The notes under the pieces are model-generated. The model worked only from the letters and a program-made list of their open reading frames with translations, was not told the origin of the DNA and made no database searches. A DNA stretch of 64,000 bases, from positions 17,024-81,023 of the forward strand of contig CAJMKD010000011.1 in assembly GCA_905213905.1 (NCBI GenBank), read 5' to 3'. The DNA comes from an uncultured Sutterella sp. (GTDB lineage Bacteria > Pseudomonadota > Gammaproteobacteria > Burkholderiales > Burkholderiaceae_F). A program made the translations under genes and the position numbers. Positions within the stretch are counted from its first letter, which is position 1; the number at the start of each line of letters is the position of its first letter. Of this stretch, positions 7,261 to 15,958 are shown piece after piece.

Positions 7261-8512
7261 GAACTGTCGGCGCCGCCTGCCAAGGCGGCACTGACGCTGG
7301 CGCAGCTGCGGCAGGTGCCGGCTGCAGCTGTGGGGCTGCCGCGGGTGCCGATTGGAGCTGCGGCTTCAAAGCGCCGCCATCGCGCGGCGGCACATATCGG
7401 ACTTTAAGTCCCGAAGGCTTGAAGGCCAGCATGCGCAGAAGCGCCATCGTAAAGCCGGCATACTCATCGGGCGCAAGCCCAAGATCATTGCGTCCGTGCA
7501 GCGCGATTTGATAATAAAGTTGCACTTCCTCGGGCGACATAGCGCGCGCGAGCTCGACCTCTGCGGCATAGGCCGGATCGTCTGATGCCACAGCGCTCGG
7601 CACTCGCTGCAAAAGCGCTATTCGGTGAAGCATCCCGGCGAGATCGCGCAGCGCCTGGCCGAAAGAGAGACTTTCGGCCTGCATCTCGTCGGCGCGCGCA
7701 AGCATGCCCTCGGCGTCGCCAGCTACGAGCGACTTCAATATGCCCGTCAGCGTATCGGTGCCGCTCATGCCAAGCATGCTTCGCACGCTCGCCCCAGTCA
7801 CATTGCCGCCAGAATAAGCGATGGCCTGATCGAGCAGCGATAGTGCGTCTCGCATGGAACCTCTCGCACCGTGCGCGATGAGTCTCAAGCCTTCTTTTTC
7901 AGCAGGAATCCCTTCAACCGAAAGAATGTGCTCGAGATGGCCGACGATGCCCGCAGGCGTCATGTTGCGCAGGTTGAACTGCAGACAGCGGGAGAGCACC
8001 GTAATCGGCACCTTCTGCGGATCAGTTGTCGCAAGAATGAACTTTACGTATTCGGGCGGTTCCTCAAGCGTCTTCAACATGGCGTTGAAGGCGGTGCTGG
8101 AGAGCATGTGCACTTCGTCGATCATGTAGACCTTGAAGCGTCCGACCGTAGGCGCATACATTGCGCGCTCAAGCAGCGCCGTCATGTCCTCAACTGATCG
8201 GTTTGAGGCCGCGTCCATTTCAATGTAGTCGACGAAACGGCCTTCATCGATTGCCCTGCAGGCATCGCAGACGCCGCAAGGCTTGGCTGTTACATCGCCT
8301 TTGCCGTCTACGCCCCTGCAATTGAGCGCTTTGGCAAAGATTCTGGAAATAGTCGTCTTTCCAACGCCGCGCGTGCCGGTAAAGAGATACGCGTGATGCA
8401 GGCGCTTTTCGGTCAAGGCCCGCGTGAGCGCCGTGACAACGTGGTCCTGCCCGACAATCGTTTCAAAGTCATGCGGTCGCCACTTTCGGGCGAGTACCTG
8501 GTAGCTGCTCAT
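7235..8512 (-). CDS. dnaX: DNA polymerase III subunit gamma (DnaX, zero-frame product)
   Basis: Clamp-loader ATPase. The zero-frame product is 425 residues and ends just after a Pro/Ala linker, almost the size of E. coli gamma (431). Seen: the N-terminal YQVLARKWRPHDFETIVGQ, Walker A (GTRGVGKTT), the zinc-binding cysteines (CRGVDGK...CGVCDAC), Walker B (YMIDEVHML), sensor 1 (ILATTDPQKVP) and the domain III region. I chose the ATG at 8512; a TTG eight codons upstream is possible, and neither has a strong ribosome binding site. The tau-specific C-terminus is in another frame downstream, so this gene either uses programmed frameshifting or carries a single-base error. Confidence 0.92.
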   Translation of the reverse strand: MSSYQVLARKWRPHDFETIVGQDHVVTALTRALTEKRLHHAYLFTGTRGVGKTTISRIFAKALNCRGVDGKGDVTAKPCGVCDACRAIDEGRFVDYIEMDAASNRSVEDMTALLERAMYAPTVGRFKVYMIDEVHMLSSTAFNAMLKTLEEPPEYVKFILATTDPQKVPITVLSRCLQFNLRNMTPAGIVGHLEHILSVEGIPAEKEGLRLIAHGARGSMRDALSLLDQAIAYSGGNVTGASVRSMLGMSGTDTLTGILKSLVAGDAEGMLARADEMQAESLSFGQALRDLAGMLHRIALLQRVPSAVASDDPAYAAEVELARAMSPEEVQLYYQIALHGRNDLGLAPDEYAGFTMALLRMLAFKPSGLKVRYVPPRDGGALKPQLQSAPAAAPQLQPAPAAAAPASVPPWQAAPTVPRGEPAAG

Positions 8513-8725
8513 GTGTGCGTCACTTGAGGAGGACAAATCCGAGCGTCCTGAAAAAAGAAAACAGTCGTCATTGTACGGTGCTCAGTGCTTGCTCGAACAT
8601 CGAACGCTCGCCCCCGATGAATCGAATGGCTAATCATGGGCCCGCGCAAACCCGGCTGAATTGAAAGCTGCTTTTCGGCGTTCTGCCAGCAGTTGAATAG
8701 CCGGACCAAGAAGAGTGCCGCGGCG

Positions 8726-9391
8726 CTATTCGCAGAAAAGCACGTCGTAAAACACCATGACGGAAAGCGCCAGAAAAAGCGTCCCGCCGATTCGGTGCAT
8801 GACAAGCGTCGAATTGCCAGAGAGAAATCGGCGGCACTTGGTCGTAAGCATCGCATAGCCGCAATGTATGCTGAAGACAAGCACGAAGTAAACGAGCGTC
8901 AGCACCGCATACTGTTCCGCGTAGGGAAGCCGCTGATCAATGAACTGCGGAAAAAGCGAAATGAAGAACATGATGAGGACGGGGTTCGTCAGCTGCAGCG
9001 TAATGCCTTCCAGAAACGCCTTGAAGCGGCGCACCTCGCCTTTGCTGCCGGAAGCCGCCCGCGGCGCGCTTTCCGAGAAGGAAACGCTCCCCACAACATC
9101 AGGCTGCGCCCGCAGCCGCCAGGACCTGACGCCGAGCCAAACAAGATAGCAGGCGCCGACAATGCGAAGCGCGGCGTAGGCCGTCGGCGAATGCGCCAGC
9201 ACGACGCCTACGCCGGTGCCTGATATGATCGCCATGACGACCGTGCCAGACGATGTACCACAAATCGTCCAAATGGCACCGCGAAACCCGTGCTGAAGCG
9301 ACTTCATGATCACCATGAGCACGCCGGGACCAGGCGTGACGATGGTGGTAGCGGAAGTAATCAGGAAAAGGACGAAGAGCGTCGCATTCAT
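8726..9391 (-). CDS. LysE/RhtB-family amino acid exporter
   Basis: 221 residues with about six hydrophobic segments and the family signature near the N-terminus (TIVTPGPGVLMVIMKSLQHG), where the TPGP motif is diagnostic. The family exports amino acids or homoserine lactones; the substrate cannot be read from sequence. It lies between dnaX and the 4.5S RNA gene on the same strand, with intergenic gaps on both sides, so it need not belong to the dnaX operon. No strong ribosome binding site is seen before the ATG. Confidence 0.88.
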   Translation of the reverse strand: MNATLFVLFLITSATTIVTPGPGVLMVIMKSLQHGFRGAIWTICGTSSGTVVMAIISGTGVGVVLAHSPTAYAALRIVGACYLVWLGVRSWRLRAQPDVVGSVSFSESAPRAASGSKGEVRRFKAFLEGITLQLTNPVLIMFFISLFPQFIDQRLPYAEQYAVLTLVYFVLVFSIHCGYAMLTTKCRRFLSGNSTLVMHRIGGTLFLALSVMVFYDVLFCE

Positions 9392-9426
9392 GGCGTCGGT
9401 GAGCCTGTTTTGTTCTTATGAATTTC

Positions 9427-9447
9427 GAAAGGCGATCGCCTTTCAGA
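9427..9447. repeat. 18-base perfect palindrome upstream of the lysE-type gene
   Basis: GAAAGGCGATCGCCTTTC is a perfect palindrome containing GCGATCGC, located between the exporter start and the 4.5S RNA terminator. It could be a regulator site or part of a stem, but there is no T-tract on either side. Confidence 0.5.
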
Positions 9448-9548
9448 AACAGGCATTTTAGGACGCAAGCGCTTGGATCGAGAAGAGTCCGTCCTCGGCA
9501 CAGGGAGGGAGCCATGTCGCGCAGGGCAAAATCTGCGGACGCAAAAAT

Positions 9549-9644
9549 GGCGAGCCTTATCCTCGGCACTGCAGACACACCAGTATGGCTGCTTTGTTCC
9601 CAACCTGACCAGGTTTCCGGGGACTGCATGCGAGGGGACCCGCC
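9549..9644 (-). ncRNA. ffs: 4.5S / signal recognition particle RNA
   Basis: On the minus strand, bases 9644-9549 (96 nt) fold into one long hairpin: GGCG...CGCC at the base and CCTCGCATGCAG with CTGCAGTGCCGAGG in the middle. The apex carries the SRP domain IV signature GGTCAGG...GGAA...AGCAGCC, the Ffh-binding site. Five T residues follow directly (9547-9543). The length agrees with the short proteobacterial form, and ffs is commonly found close to dnaX. Confidence 0.92.
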
Positions 9645-9653
9645 AAGCGTGCA

Positions 9654-9682
9654 AGTATATGGAAGAAAATTCGAATTTGCAA
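9654..9682 (-). promoter_or_regulatory. Sigma-70 promoter of the 4.5S RNA gene
   Basis: -35 TTGCAA (9682-9677), a 17-base spacer, -10 TATACT (9659-9654), with the RNA start expected at ~9646-9644, exactly where the folded RNA begins. Confidence 0.85.
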
Positions 9683-10020
9683 AATTTCAATCGCTGCAGG
9701 CACCCGACAAGATGCAAAAACTCTTTTCAACTCTGTCAGGAAGGCCCGAAAATATTGTGCGAGTGCTAGTATTAGCCCGATTTTTTTCGGACGCTCTGCA
9801 GGAACCCGGCTGGCGAAACGGCCTCAATGCGCCGAGATTCCTTTCGAAGCACGCCCCGCCGCCGCTTCCCATGAACATACTAGCGTCCACCTGATTCATC
9901 ACTTCACTCTGTGCCGGACTGTTTCTGCACGATGCGCTGCGCCAAACGCTATGCGCACGACCCGTTCTTCACCGAATGACCGGATCCGGACGGCAGTTCT
10001 TCCTAAGCTGAGGAAACATC
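9683..10020. other. Intergenic region between ffs promoter and trxA
   Basis: About 340 bases with no convincing gene. It must hold the trxA promoter, but no hexamer pair with proper spacing stands out. The ribosome binding site for trxA is within CTGAGGAAACATC at its end. Confidence 0.5.
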
Positions 10021-10341
10021 ATGAGCGAAATTCTTCATATTACCGATGCTGACTTCACCGAAGTCGTTAATTCAGAAACGCCTGTTTTCGTTGACTTTTG
10101 GGCCACTTGGTGCGGCCCCTGCCGCATGCTTGCGCCTCGTCTTGAAGAGGCAGCCAAAGCCTTCGACGGCCGCGCCATCATCGCCAAGTACGACGTCGAC
10201 CAATCTTCTGGCATGGCCGCACACTACGGCGTCCGCGGCATTCCCACGATCATCGCTTTCCGAAAGGGCGAAGTGATTGATCAGCGCACTGGCGCCTGCG
10301 ATCAGGCAACACTCAACGCCTTCATCGAAAAGAACCTCTGA
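10021..10341 (+). CDS. trxA: thioredoxin 1
   Basis: Small cytosolic disulfide reductase, 106 residues, with the active site WCGPC inside FVDFWATWCGPCRML (~23-37) and the cis-proline in GIPTII. It supplies electrons to ribonucleotide reductase and other reductases. GAGG lies ten bases upstream of the ATG. It sits 143 bases before rho, an arrangement conserved in many beta- and gammaproteobacteria. Confidence 0.97.
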   Translation: MSEILHITDADFTEVVNSETPVFVDFWATWCGPCRMLAPRLEEAAKAFDGRAIIAKYDVDQSSGMAAHYGVRGIPTIIAFRKGEVIDQRTGACDQATLNAFIEKNL

Positions 10342-10484
10342 CATCCATCCTTGCCGTGCGCCGGTGACCCTGCGCGCGGCAATCTCCCCGAGCCCGCATC
10401 GGCGCGCTTGGCGGAAGATCCTCCCTATCTGACGATCCATTCTGCGGCGGCCGCACAATTCGAAGCGGCCGTCTCTCTTCGATC

Positions 10485-11741
10485 ATGCACCTTTCGGACC
10501 TCAAATCCCTCCATGTTTCTCAACTCCTCGACATGGCCTTTGCGCTCGACGTCGACAACGCGCAGCGCATGCGCAAGCAGGAGCTGATGTTCGCGATCCT
10601 CAAAAAGAAAGCCCGCATGGGCGAACAGATTTTCGGCGACGGCACGCTTGAAATTCTGCCCGACGGCTTCGGCTTCCTTCGCAGCCCCGATGCGTCGTAT
10701 CTCGCAAGCACGGACGATATCTACATTTCCCCGTCGCAGATCCGGCGCTTCAATCTGCATACGGGCGACACCATCGAAGGCGAAGTGCGCGTTCCGAAGG
10801 ATGGCGAACGATACTTTGCGCTTGTGCGCGTCGAAACGGTGAATGGCCTTCCGCCGGAAGCCATCAAACACCGCATGCTCTTCGAGAATCTGACGCCGAT
10901 TTTTCCAAACCAGCGTCTTACGCTTGAACGCAACATGCGCGGAGACGAAAACCTGACGGGTCGAATCATCGACATGCTTGCGCCGATCGGCAAAGGCCAG
11001 CGCGCGCTCATCGTCGCGCCTCCGAAATCAGGCAAGACCGTGTTGCTGCAGCATATCGCCCACTCCATTTCGGCCAATCACCCTGATGTCGTTCTGATGG
11101 TCCTTCTCGTCAACGAGCGTCCTGAAGAAGTGACTGAAATGCAGCGCACCGTCAAGGGCGAAGTCGTTGCCGCCACATTCGACGAACCGGCGCTACGCCA
11201 CGTTCAGGTTGCGGAAATGGTGATCGAAAAAGCCAAGCGCCTTGCCGAATCAAAGCGCGATGTCGTCGTTCTTCTCGACTCGATCACCCGCCTTGCCCGT
11301 GCCTACAATCAAGTCATACCCTCATCGGGCAAAGTGCTCACGGGCGGCGTTGACGCCAATGCGCTCGAGCGACCGAAGCGCATTTTCGGCGCAGCGCGCA
11401 ACCTTGAGGAAGGCGGCTCGCTCACGATCATTGGCACGGCCCTGATCGATACGGGTTCTCGCATGGACGACGTGATCTACGAAGAATTCAAAGGCACCGG
11501 CAACAACGAAATTCATCTTGAACGCCGCCTTGCGGAAAAGCGCGTGTACCCCGCCATCAATCTGAACCGCTCTGGCACGCGCCGCGAAGAACTGCTCATG
11601 AAGCCCGACCAGCTGCAGAAGGTCTGGGTGCTGCGCAAGTTCCTCTACGACATGGATGAACTCGAAGCGATGGAATTCCTGCTCGACAAGCTGAAGGCCA
11701 CAAAGAGCAACGACGAGTTCTTCAGCTTGATGAAGCGCTGA
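10485..11741 (+). CDS. rho: transcription termination factor Rho
   Basis: Hexameric RNA-dependent ATPase that ends untranslated transcripts. 418 residues, the compact E. coli-like form. N-terminal helix bundle (MHLSDLKSLHVSQLLDMA), cold-shock-like primary RNA site (GTLEILPDGFGFLRSP), Walker A (APPKSGKT, within 174-186), Walker B (VVVLLDSITRLARAYN), Q loop (GGVDANALERPKR) and R loop (EEFKGTGNNEIHL). Followed by a strong bidirectional terminator. Confidence 0.98.
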   Translation: MHLSDLKSLHVSQLLDMAFALDVDNAQRMRKQELMFAILKKKARMGEQIFGDGTLEILPDGFGFLRSPDASYLASTDDIYISPSQIRRFNLHTGDTIEGEVRVPKDGERYFALVRVETVNGLPPEAIKHRMLFENLTPIFPNQRLTLERNMRGDENLTGRIIDMLAPIGKGQRALIVAPPKSGKTVLLQHIAHSISANHPDVVLMVLLVNERPEEVTEMQRTVKGEVVAATFDEPALRHVQVAEMVIEKAKRLAESKRDVVVLLDSITRLARAYNQVIPSSGKVLTGGVDANALERPKRIFGAARNLEEGGSLTIIGTALIDTGSRMDDVIYEEFKGTGNNEIHLERRLAEKRVYPAINLNRSGTRREELLMKPDQLQKVWVLRKFLYDMDELEAMEFLLDKLKATKSNDEFFSLMKR

Positions 11742-11766
11742 TCAACAAGACTTCCCCCACAGCGAC

Positions 11767-11801
11767 AAAAGCCGCCCGAGAGTCATCCGGGCGGCTTTTT
11801 T
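11767..11801 (+). terminator. Terminator between rho and nadE (bidirectional)
   Basis: AAAGCCGCCCG pairs with CGGGCGGCTTT around a ~10-base loop, with T6 on the plus side and A-rich sequence on the other, so it can serve both convergent genes. Confidence 0.88.
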
Positions 11802-11833
11802 CAACTTTGCGGGAAATCAAAGCTTCTCTAGCG

Positions 11834-13357
11834 CTATCGCCATTCGAGCGTTCGGTTGATGCCGAAGCGCTGATCAAAGTCGCCCATCGTCGTCTCGGAC
11901 AGCCGCAGTCCCAGCGCACACTGCATGCGCTTGAATGCAAATCGCGCAGCTGCCTTTACGATGCTGAGCTCGCTATCCGCAAATTCCTTCGGCTCAAAGT
12001 CCGATCTCAGCGCGGCGCGCATCACGCGCTCAATGTCGGCATAGGACGGCAGGCTGTCGCTGTCCTTTTGCCCAGGCCGCAATTCCGCCGTGGGCTCCCG
12101 CTGGATAATAGCCTCAGGGATCACTTCCGCACCTTTCCAGGCGTTGAAGGCCCGGCAACAGGCAATCACTTCACTTTTCCAAAGATCGACAATCGGAGCA
12201 AAGCCGCCGGAAAGGTCGCCGTAAAGCGTCCCGTAGCCCATGGCGGCCTCGGATTTGTTAGCCGTGCAAAGCAGAATGCGGTTTTCCTTATTGGCAATCG
12301 CCATCAGCCGAAGACTGCGCAGTCTGGCCTGAATGTTTTGATCTGCGATGTCGCCAACGGGCAGCTGGCCGATATCATCGGCAAAATCGCTGCAGGCAGC
12401 TTCGTGCATTGCTTCGATCGAACGATCAGCCAGCCGAATACCCAACGCATCAGCCAAGCGGTGCGCGAGCGTATGACTCTCAAGAGATGAAAAGCGTGAT
12501 GCAAGGAAGAGCGCACGCACCCGATCTGCCCCAAGCGCCTCTGCAGCACACGCTGCAACAAGGGCGCTGTCAACGCCGCCTGAAATGCCCAGAACGACGC
12601 CTTCCGATCGAACAGCCAATACGTAATCGCGAATTGCTGCAATGATGGCTGCAAGTCTTTCATCAGCCGGCAGCGAAGCGCTGCGCACTGGCGAATTCAA
12701 TACGCGCAGCGGCGCGCTCACTTCCGAAAGACGTCCGCCCTGTGTCCCGCAGACAAAGAGAAGTGCGTCGGGCTCGTAGCGTCGTGCGGCATACTCTGCG
12801 CTGCCAAAGCGGACAAGAGAGCCGCCGGCGCATGCGCGTCCGGCTTCGCAGCCGCCAAGCGTCGGCGAAACCAACGCAGCGCCTTCGGGCGGCGTCTGTG
12901 CAGGTGGCATTGCGCTGAAGGGCTCCGACACGCGGAATGGATCCCAAAGCAGGATCGGCTTATCGGACGGATCCACTGAAACCCGAGGGCAGACATCGGA
13001 CGCCAGCTCTGACGGGGCTTCGCCGGCGCGCATTGCTGCAGGCCCTGAGCGGCGCCCAAGAACAAGCGCAACCGGGCCTCGATCCGTTTCAATCGGCAGA
13101 AAAATATGCGCCTTAAGAATGCGCGCTTCGGCCTGAAGCTTTTCAATAGCAGCGTCTCGAGCCGCGCGAATGCAGTCCGACTCGAGCGCGGATCTGCCTT
13201 CCATGCCTTCAATCGCACAGCGCGGCGCAAAGAGAACCAGCGGTGCGTCCGGCGCACGGCGTCTTGCTTCGCGAAGCGTTTCGAGAATGGCGTCTGAATT
13301 TGCGCTAAAAGCGCCGCTTTTTGGGGCGCCCTGATGAACAACAAGGATGAACTGCAT
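11834..13357 (-). CDS. nadE: NAD+ synthetase with degenerate N-terminal glutaminase domain
   Basis: Converts nicotinic acid adenine dinucleotide to NAD+. 507 residues. The C-terminal synthetase looks intact: P-loop SGGVDSAL (259-266), GDIADQNIQARLR, TANKSEAAMGYGTLYGD and DLWKSEV. The N-terminal ~237 residues align in layout with the nitrilase-type glutaminase of two-domain NAD synthetases (MQFILVVHQGAPKSG..., APLVLF), but the catalytic Glu of the FPE motif appears as Arg (APR, R46), and neither the YRKxxLPN lysine segment nor the CEDxW cysteine motif can be found. The domain is also shorter than usual. I infer that the enzyme uses free ammonia, or ammonia from another source. No strong ribosome binding site is seen. 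Confidence 0.88.
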   Translation of the reverse strand: MQFILVVHQGAPKSGAFSANSDAILETLREARRRAPDAPLVLFAPRCAIEGMEGRSALESDCIRAARDAAIEKLQAEARILKAHIFLPIETDRGPVALVLGRRSGPAAMRAGEAPSELASDVCPRVSVDPSDKPILLWDPFRVSEPFSAMPPAQTPPEGAALVSPTLGGCEAGRACAGGSLVRFGSAEYAARRYEPDALLFVCGTQGGRLSEVSAPLRVLNSPVRSASLPADERLAAIIAAIRDYVLAVRSEGVVLGISGGVDSALVAACAAEALGADRVRALFLASRFSSLESHTLAHRLADALGIRLADRSIEAMHEAACSDFADDIGQLPVGDIADQNIQARLRSLRLMAIANKENRILLCTANKSEAAMGYGTLYGDLSGGFAPIVDLWKSEVIACCRAFNAWKGAEVIPEAIIQREPTAELRPGQKDSDSLPSYADIERVMRAALRSDFEPKEFADSELSIVKAAARFAFKRMQCALGLRLSETTMGDFDQRFGINRTLEWR

Positions 13358-13408
13358 GATTCGGCTTAGTCAACGATCCGCCTGGAAAGCGGATAACGCA
13401 CATGATTA

Positions 13409-13439
13409 TGGCGCACAAACCAGCATGGTTTGTGCGCCA
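13409..13439. repeat. Perfect 13-bp hairpin between hemD and nadE
   Basis: TGGCGCACAAACC and GGTTTGTGCGCCA are exact complements with a five-base loop. There is no T-tract on either strand. It lies downstream of hemD and upstream of nadE, both on the minus strand, and may act as a terminator, processing site or protein site. Confidence 0.75.
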
Positions 13440-13502
13440 CGAAGCAGTGAATGCGCCGCAGGCGGTTGCGCATCATCAACCTTGAATGAAGGCTGCGCTG
13501 CG

Positions 13503-14279
13503 TCAGCCGAGATTTTTCAAAATGTGCTTGCGCGCCGCTTCGTCGTCAGCTGACGTTATTTCAACATGCCTGAAGCCGCTTTCCTCAAGTCGGCGCACCA
13601 CACGCGGGTGAATCGTCACGGCGGTGCCGCCGGCAAGCCAAGCCTGCGCCCCCGGCACGGGCCGAACTGCGTGCATGACGGCATCAACGCCGTCTGTCGA
13701 CGTCACATAAAGAAGCGGCGAAGGACCCGTGAGCGCATCGGAGAGACGCTTGACGTCGCGGGCGCTGAGTTCCAGCGGCACACGGACGTATGCGCACATA
13801 ACGACCACATCGCTCCCCATTTCCCGCAACTTCTGCGGCAGCCACTCTCTGCCGGTCTGGCCACGAAGTATCAGCACGCGCGAAGGCGCCGCCTTTTTTT
13901 CGATTAGCGCAAAAAGAGCCTCGCTCCCCGATGTTTCAGCGCTTCCTGACGGGTACAGAATCCGAACCGAATCACCCCAAGCGCACCGAATTGCCTTCGC
14001 GGTGCCTTCGCCCACCGTAGCGAGCGTGACGTGCTCGGGCCATTCGCGAACCCAGTGCGCTACGGCAGCCACGGCCGACGGGCTCGGCAGCAAAACCATC
14101 TCGACGTCGTCAAGATTGGCGAGACGCTGCGTAACAAGCTCCGTCTCTTCCGGCAGCTCGATCGTGAAAGCAGGCCAGCGCCACGCTTCAATGCCGTCCT
14201 TCTCCGCAAGAAGGTCCGCAAGACGATTGTTGGCCTGCCCCGGCCGCGTAAGAATCACGGGACGATGTTGAGTGTTCAT
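13503..14279 (-). CDS. hemD: uroporphyrinogen-III synthase
   Basis: Closes and inverts ring D of hydroxymethylbilane. 258 residues with the two-lobed HemD pattern: VILTRPGQANNRLADLL at the start, LLPSPSAVAAV, ATVGEGTAKAI, LILRGQTGREWLPQKL and LLYVTSTDGVDAV. Sequence conservation in this family is low, but the position directly after hemC on the same strand settles it. The hemC-hemD gap is ~105 bases. Confidence 0.92.
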   Translation of the reverse strand: MNTQHRPVILTRPGQANNRLADLLAEKDGIEAWRWPAFTIELPEETELVTQRLANLDDVEMVLLPSPSAVAAVAHWVREWPEHVTLATVGEGTAKAIRCAWGDSVRILYPSGSAETSGSEALFALIEKKAAPSRVLILRGQTGREWLPQKLREMGSDVVVMCAYVRVPLELSARDVKRLSDALTGPSPLLYVTSTDGVDAVMHAVRPVPGAQAWLAGGTAVTIHPRVVRRLEESGFRHVEITSADDEAARKHILKNLG

Positions 14280-14384
14280 GTGTCGTATTCGAAAAGCCTT
14301 CCCTCATTTCCGCGCCGGCCTCACCCTCGAGACAGCATCTCTGAGCGGCCAGCCGGGCGCTCCTTAGTGATATTTTCGATCAAA

Positions 14385-15317
14385 TCATTCGCCGAGAATG
14401 GCCTGAAGGAACGTCTCCGCGCCCTGCTTGCGCAGATCCTCGACCACCTTGAGGGCGAGCCCTTCAGGATCTTCGATCGGACCGCGCCCTTCGGCTCGTG
14501 CGCACTCGCCCGTGTGGTGATTGCCCACGAGAGCACGAAGCCACAGTTTGCCGTCTTCAACGACTGCATAAGCGGCGAGCGGCACCTGGCAGGAACCGCC
14601 GAAAGCGCGTGAAACAGCTCGTTCTGCAAAGCAGCATGCTCGCGTCTGCGGATCGTTGATGAACTGAAGGGCCTCATGCATGACGGCGTCGCCTTCACGG
14701 ATTTCAACGCCGAGAGCGCCCTGCCCCGGCGAGGGCAGGCTCTTTTCTGCTGGAATGATTTCACGAATGCGCTCGGCAAGTCCCAAACGCTTGAGGCCTG
14801 CACTCGCCATAACGAGCGCATCGTACTGGCCTTCGTCAAGCTTCTTGAGACGGGTGCCGACGTTGCCGCGAACAGGGAGCACTTCAAGATGCGGGTAGTT
14901 GATGCGAAGCATCAGCTCACGGCGAAGGCTGGCCGTGCCAACGCGGGCGCCGGCAGGCATCTCATCGAGAGAAGCATACTTGGGCGAAACAAAAGCATCC
15001 CGCGGATCTTCTCGCTTGCTGACAGCAACGAGCTCAAAGCCTTCGGGAAGCACCATCGGAACATCCTTCAGGGAGTGAACGGCCAGATCGGCCTCGTGCG
15101 CCTGCATAGCCGTTTCAAGCTCCTTCACAAACAGCCCCTTGCCGCCAACTTTCGAGAGCGTGCGATCGAGAATCTGATCGCCGCGCGTCGTCATGCCGAG
15201 CAGATCAACCTGAGCTTCGGGATAGCGGTCGCGCAACAGCGCCTGAACATGAAGCGCCTGCCACATGGCAAGCGGGCTCTCGCGGGTCGCAATGACGCAG
15301 CGTTCAAATTTGGACAT
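14385..15317 (-). CDS. hemC: porphobilinogen deaminase (hydroxymethylbilane synthase)
   Basis: Joins four porphobilinogen units into hydroxymethylbilane. 310 residues. Seen: IATRESPLAMWQA, the catalytic Asp region VHSLKDVP (81-88), TASLRRELML, LPVRGNVGTRL, and the dipyrromethane-cofactor cysteine C243 in AFGGSCQVPLAAY. Forms a hemCD unit for tetrapyrrole synthesis, which fits the haem demand of the c- and b-type cytochromes in this window. Confidence 0.97.
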   Translation of the reverse strand: MSKFERCVIATRESPLAMWQALHVQALLRDRYPEAQVDLLGMTTRGDQILDRTLSKVGGKGLFVKELETAMQAHEADLAVHSLKDVPMVLPEGFELVAVSKREDPRDAFVSPKYASLDEMPAGARVGTASLRRELMLRINYPHLEVLPVRGNVGTRLKKLDEGQYDALVMASAGLKRLGLAERIREIIPAEKSLPSPGQGALGVEIREGDAVMHEALQFINDPQTRACCFAERAVSRAFGGSCQVPLAAYAVVEDGKLWLRALVGNHHTGECARAEGRGPIEDPEGLALKVVEDLRKQGAETFLQAILGE

Positions 15318-15658
15318 GATGAGAGAAGGCTAAATTTCGTCGTTTGAATTGAAGCGAAGCGCAACCGTCCGAAAGCCCTTCGCACAAATTCGGCGAGGAC
15401 TGCACGGTGCATCTTCTGAGAATCTTGCGATTTTACTTCGCGTTCTTTTTTGATCGCTTAAGCGCAACCCCGCTGATTCACGTGCGGGATGAAGCCGATG
15501 TCCGTTTTTCAGTTGCACGAAGCGCTCGACTTTGGGATAATTGCCGACCTTCCCAGTTGGCACGTGGGCATGCATGCCCGCCGTAGGACCCGTAGCATTC
15601 GGGCAGGCGCGCAAGGCTGCCAGGGCGACCGACAAACAAACTAGGAAAACAGCTGAAA
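15318..15658. other. hemC-rpmE2 divergent intergenic region
   Basis: About 340 bases. It contains the rpmE2 promoter (separate entry) and a 14-base palindrome GGGCATGCATGCCC (15566-15579) in the expected rpmE2 leader. The hemC promoter was not identified. Confidence 0.5.
15513..15541 (+). promoter_or_regulatory. Sigma-70 promoter of rpmE2
   Basis: -35 TTGCAC (15513-15518), 17-base spacer, -10 GATAAT (15536-15541). The start at ~15548 gives a leader of ~110 bases. No Zur site could be recognised. Confidence 0.65.
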
Positions 15659-15940
15659 ATGAAGCCGAACATTCACCCCGAGTACCGTCCCGTCGCTTTC
15701 GTCGACCTTTCGATCAACAAGACGTTCATCATCCCTTCCTCCGTTCAGACGAAGGAAACGGTTGAAATCGACGGCGTGACGTACCCGCTCTTCAAGCTCG
15801 ATACCTCGTCGGCAAGCCATCCCTTCTACACGGGCGCTCAGACGCGCATCGTTGAAGCCGGCCGCGTGGAAAAGTTCCGCGCCAAGTTTGCCGCCAAGCA
15901 GAAGGCCATGGACGCCGCTGCCGCCAAGGCTGCCAAGTAA
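15659..15940 (+). CDS. rpmE2: 50S ribosomal protein L31 type B (zinc-independent)
   Basis: 93 residues starting MKPNIHPEYRPVAFVD, with SASHPFYTGAQTRIVEAGRVEKF typical of the type B (YkgM-like) L31. There are no cysteines, so it is the C-minus form that does not hold zinc and, in organisms with both forms, is made when zinc is scarce. The Ala/Lys-rich tail is unremarkable. Whether a zinc-binding L31 also exists in this genome cannot be seen here. Confidence 0.95.
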   Translation: MKPNIHPEYRPVAFVDLSINKTFIIPSSVQTKETVEIDGVTYPLFKLDTSSASHPFYTGAQTRIVEAGRVEKFRAKFAAKQKAMDAAAAKAAK

Positions 15941-15958
15941 TCCTTTGGCGCAAGCTTG

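Noticed and set aside
7095..7283. The -1 frame of dnaX as the tau continuation
   Set aside because: That frame is Arg/Ser-rich shadow sequence and hits a stop at 7095 before any tau domain; only the +1/-2 frame encodes the tau C-terminus.
11807..12490. Open frame opposite nadE
   Set aside because: It is antisense to the well-conserved synthetase domain of nadE and shows no family features.
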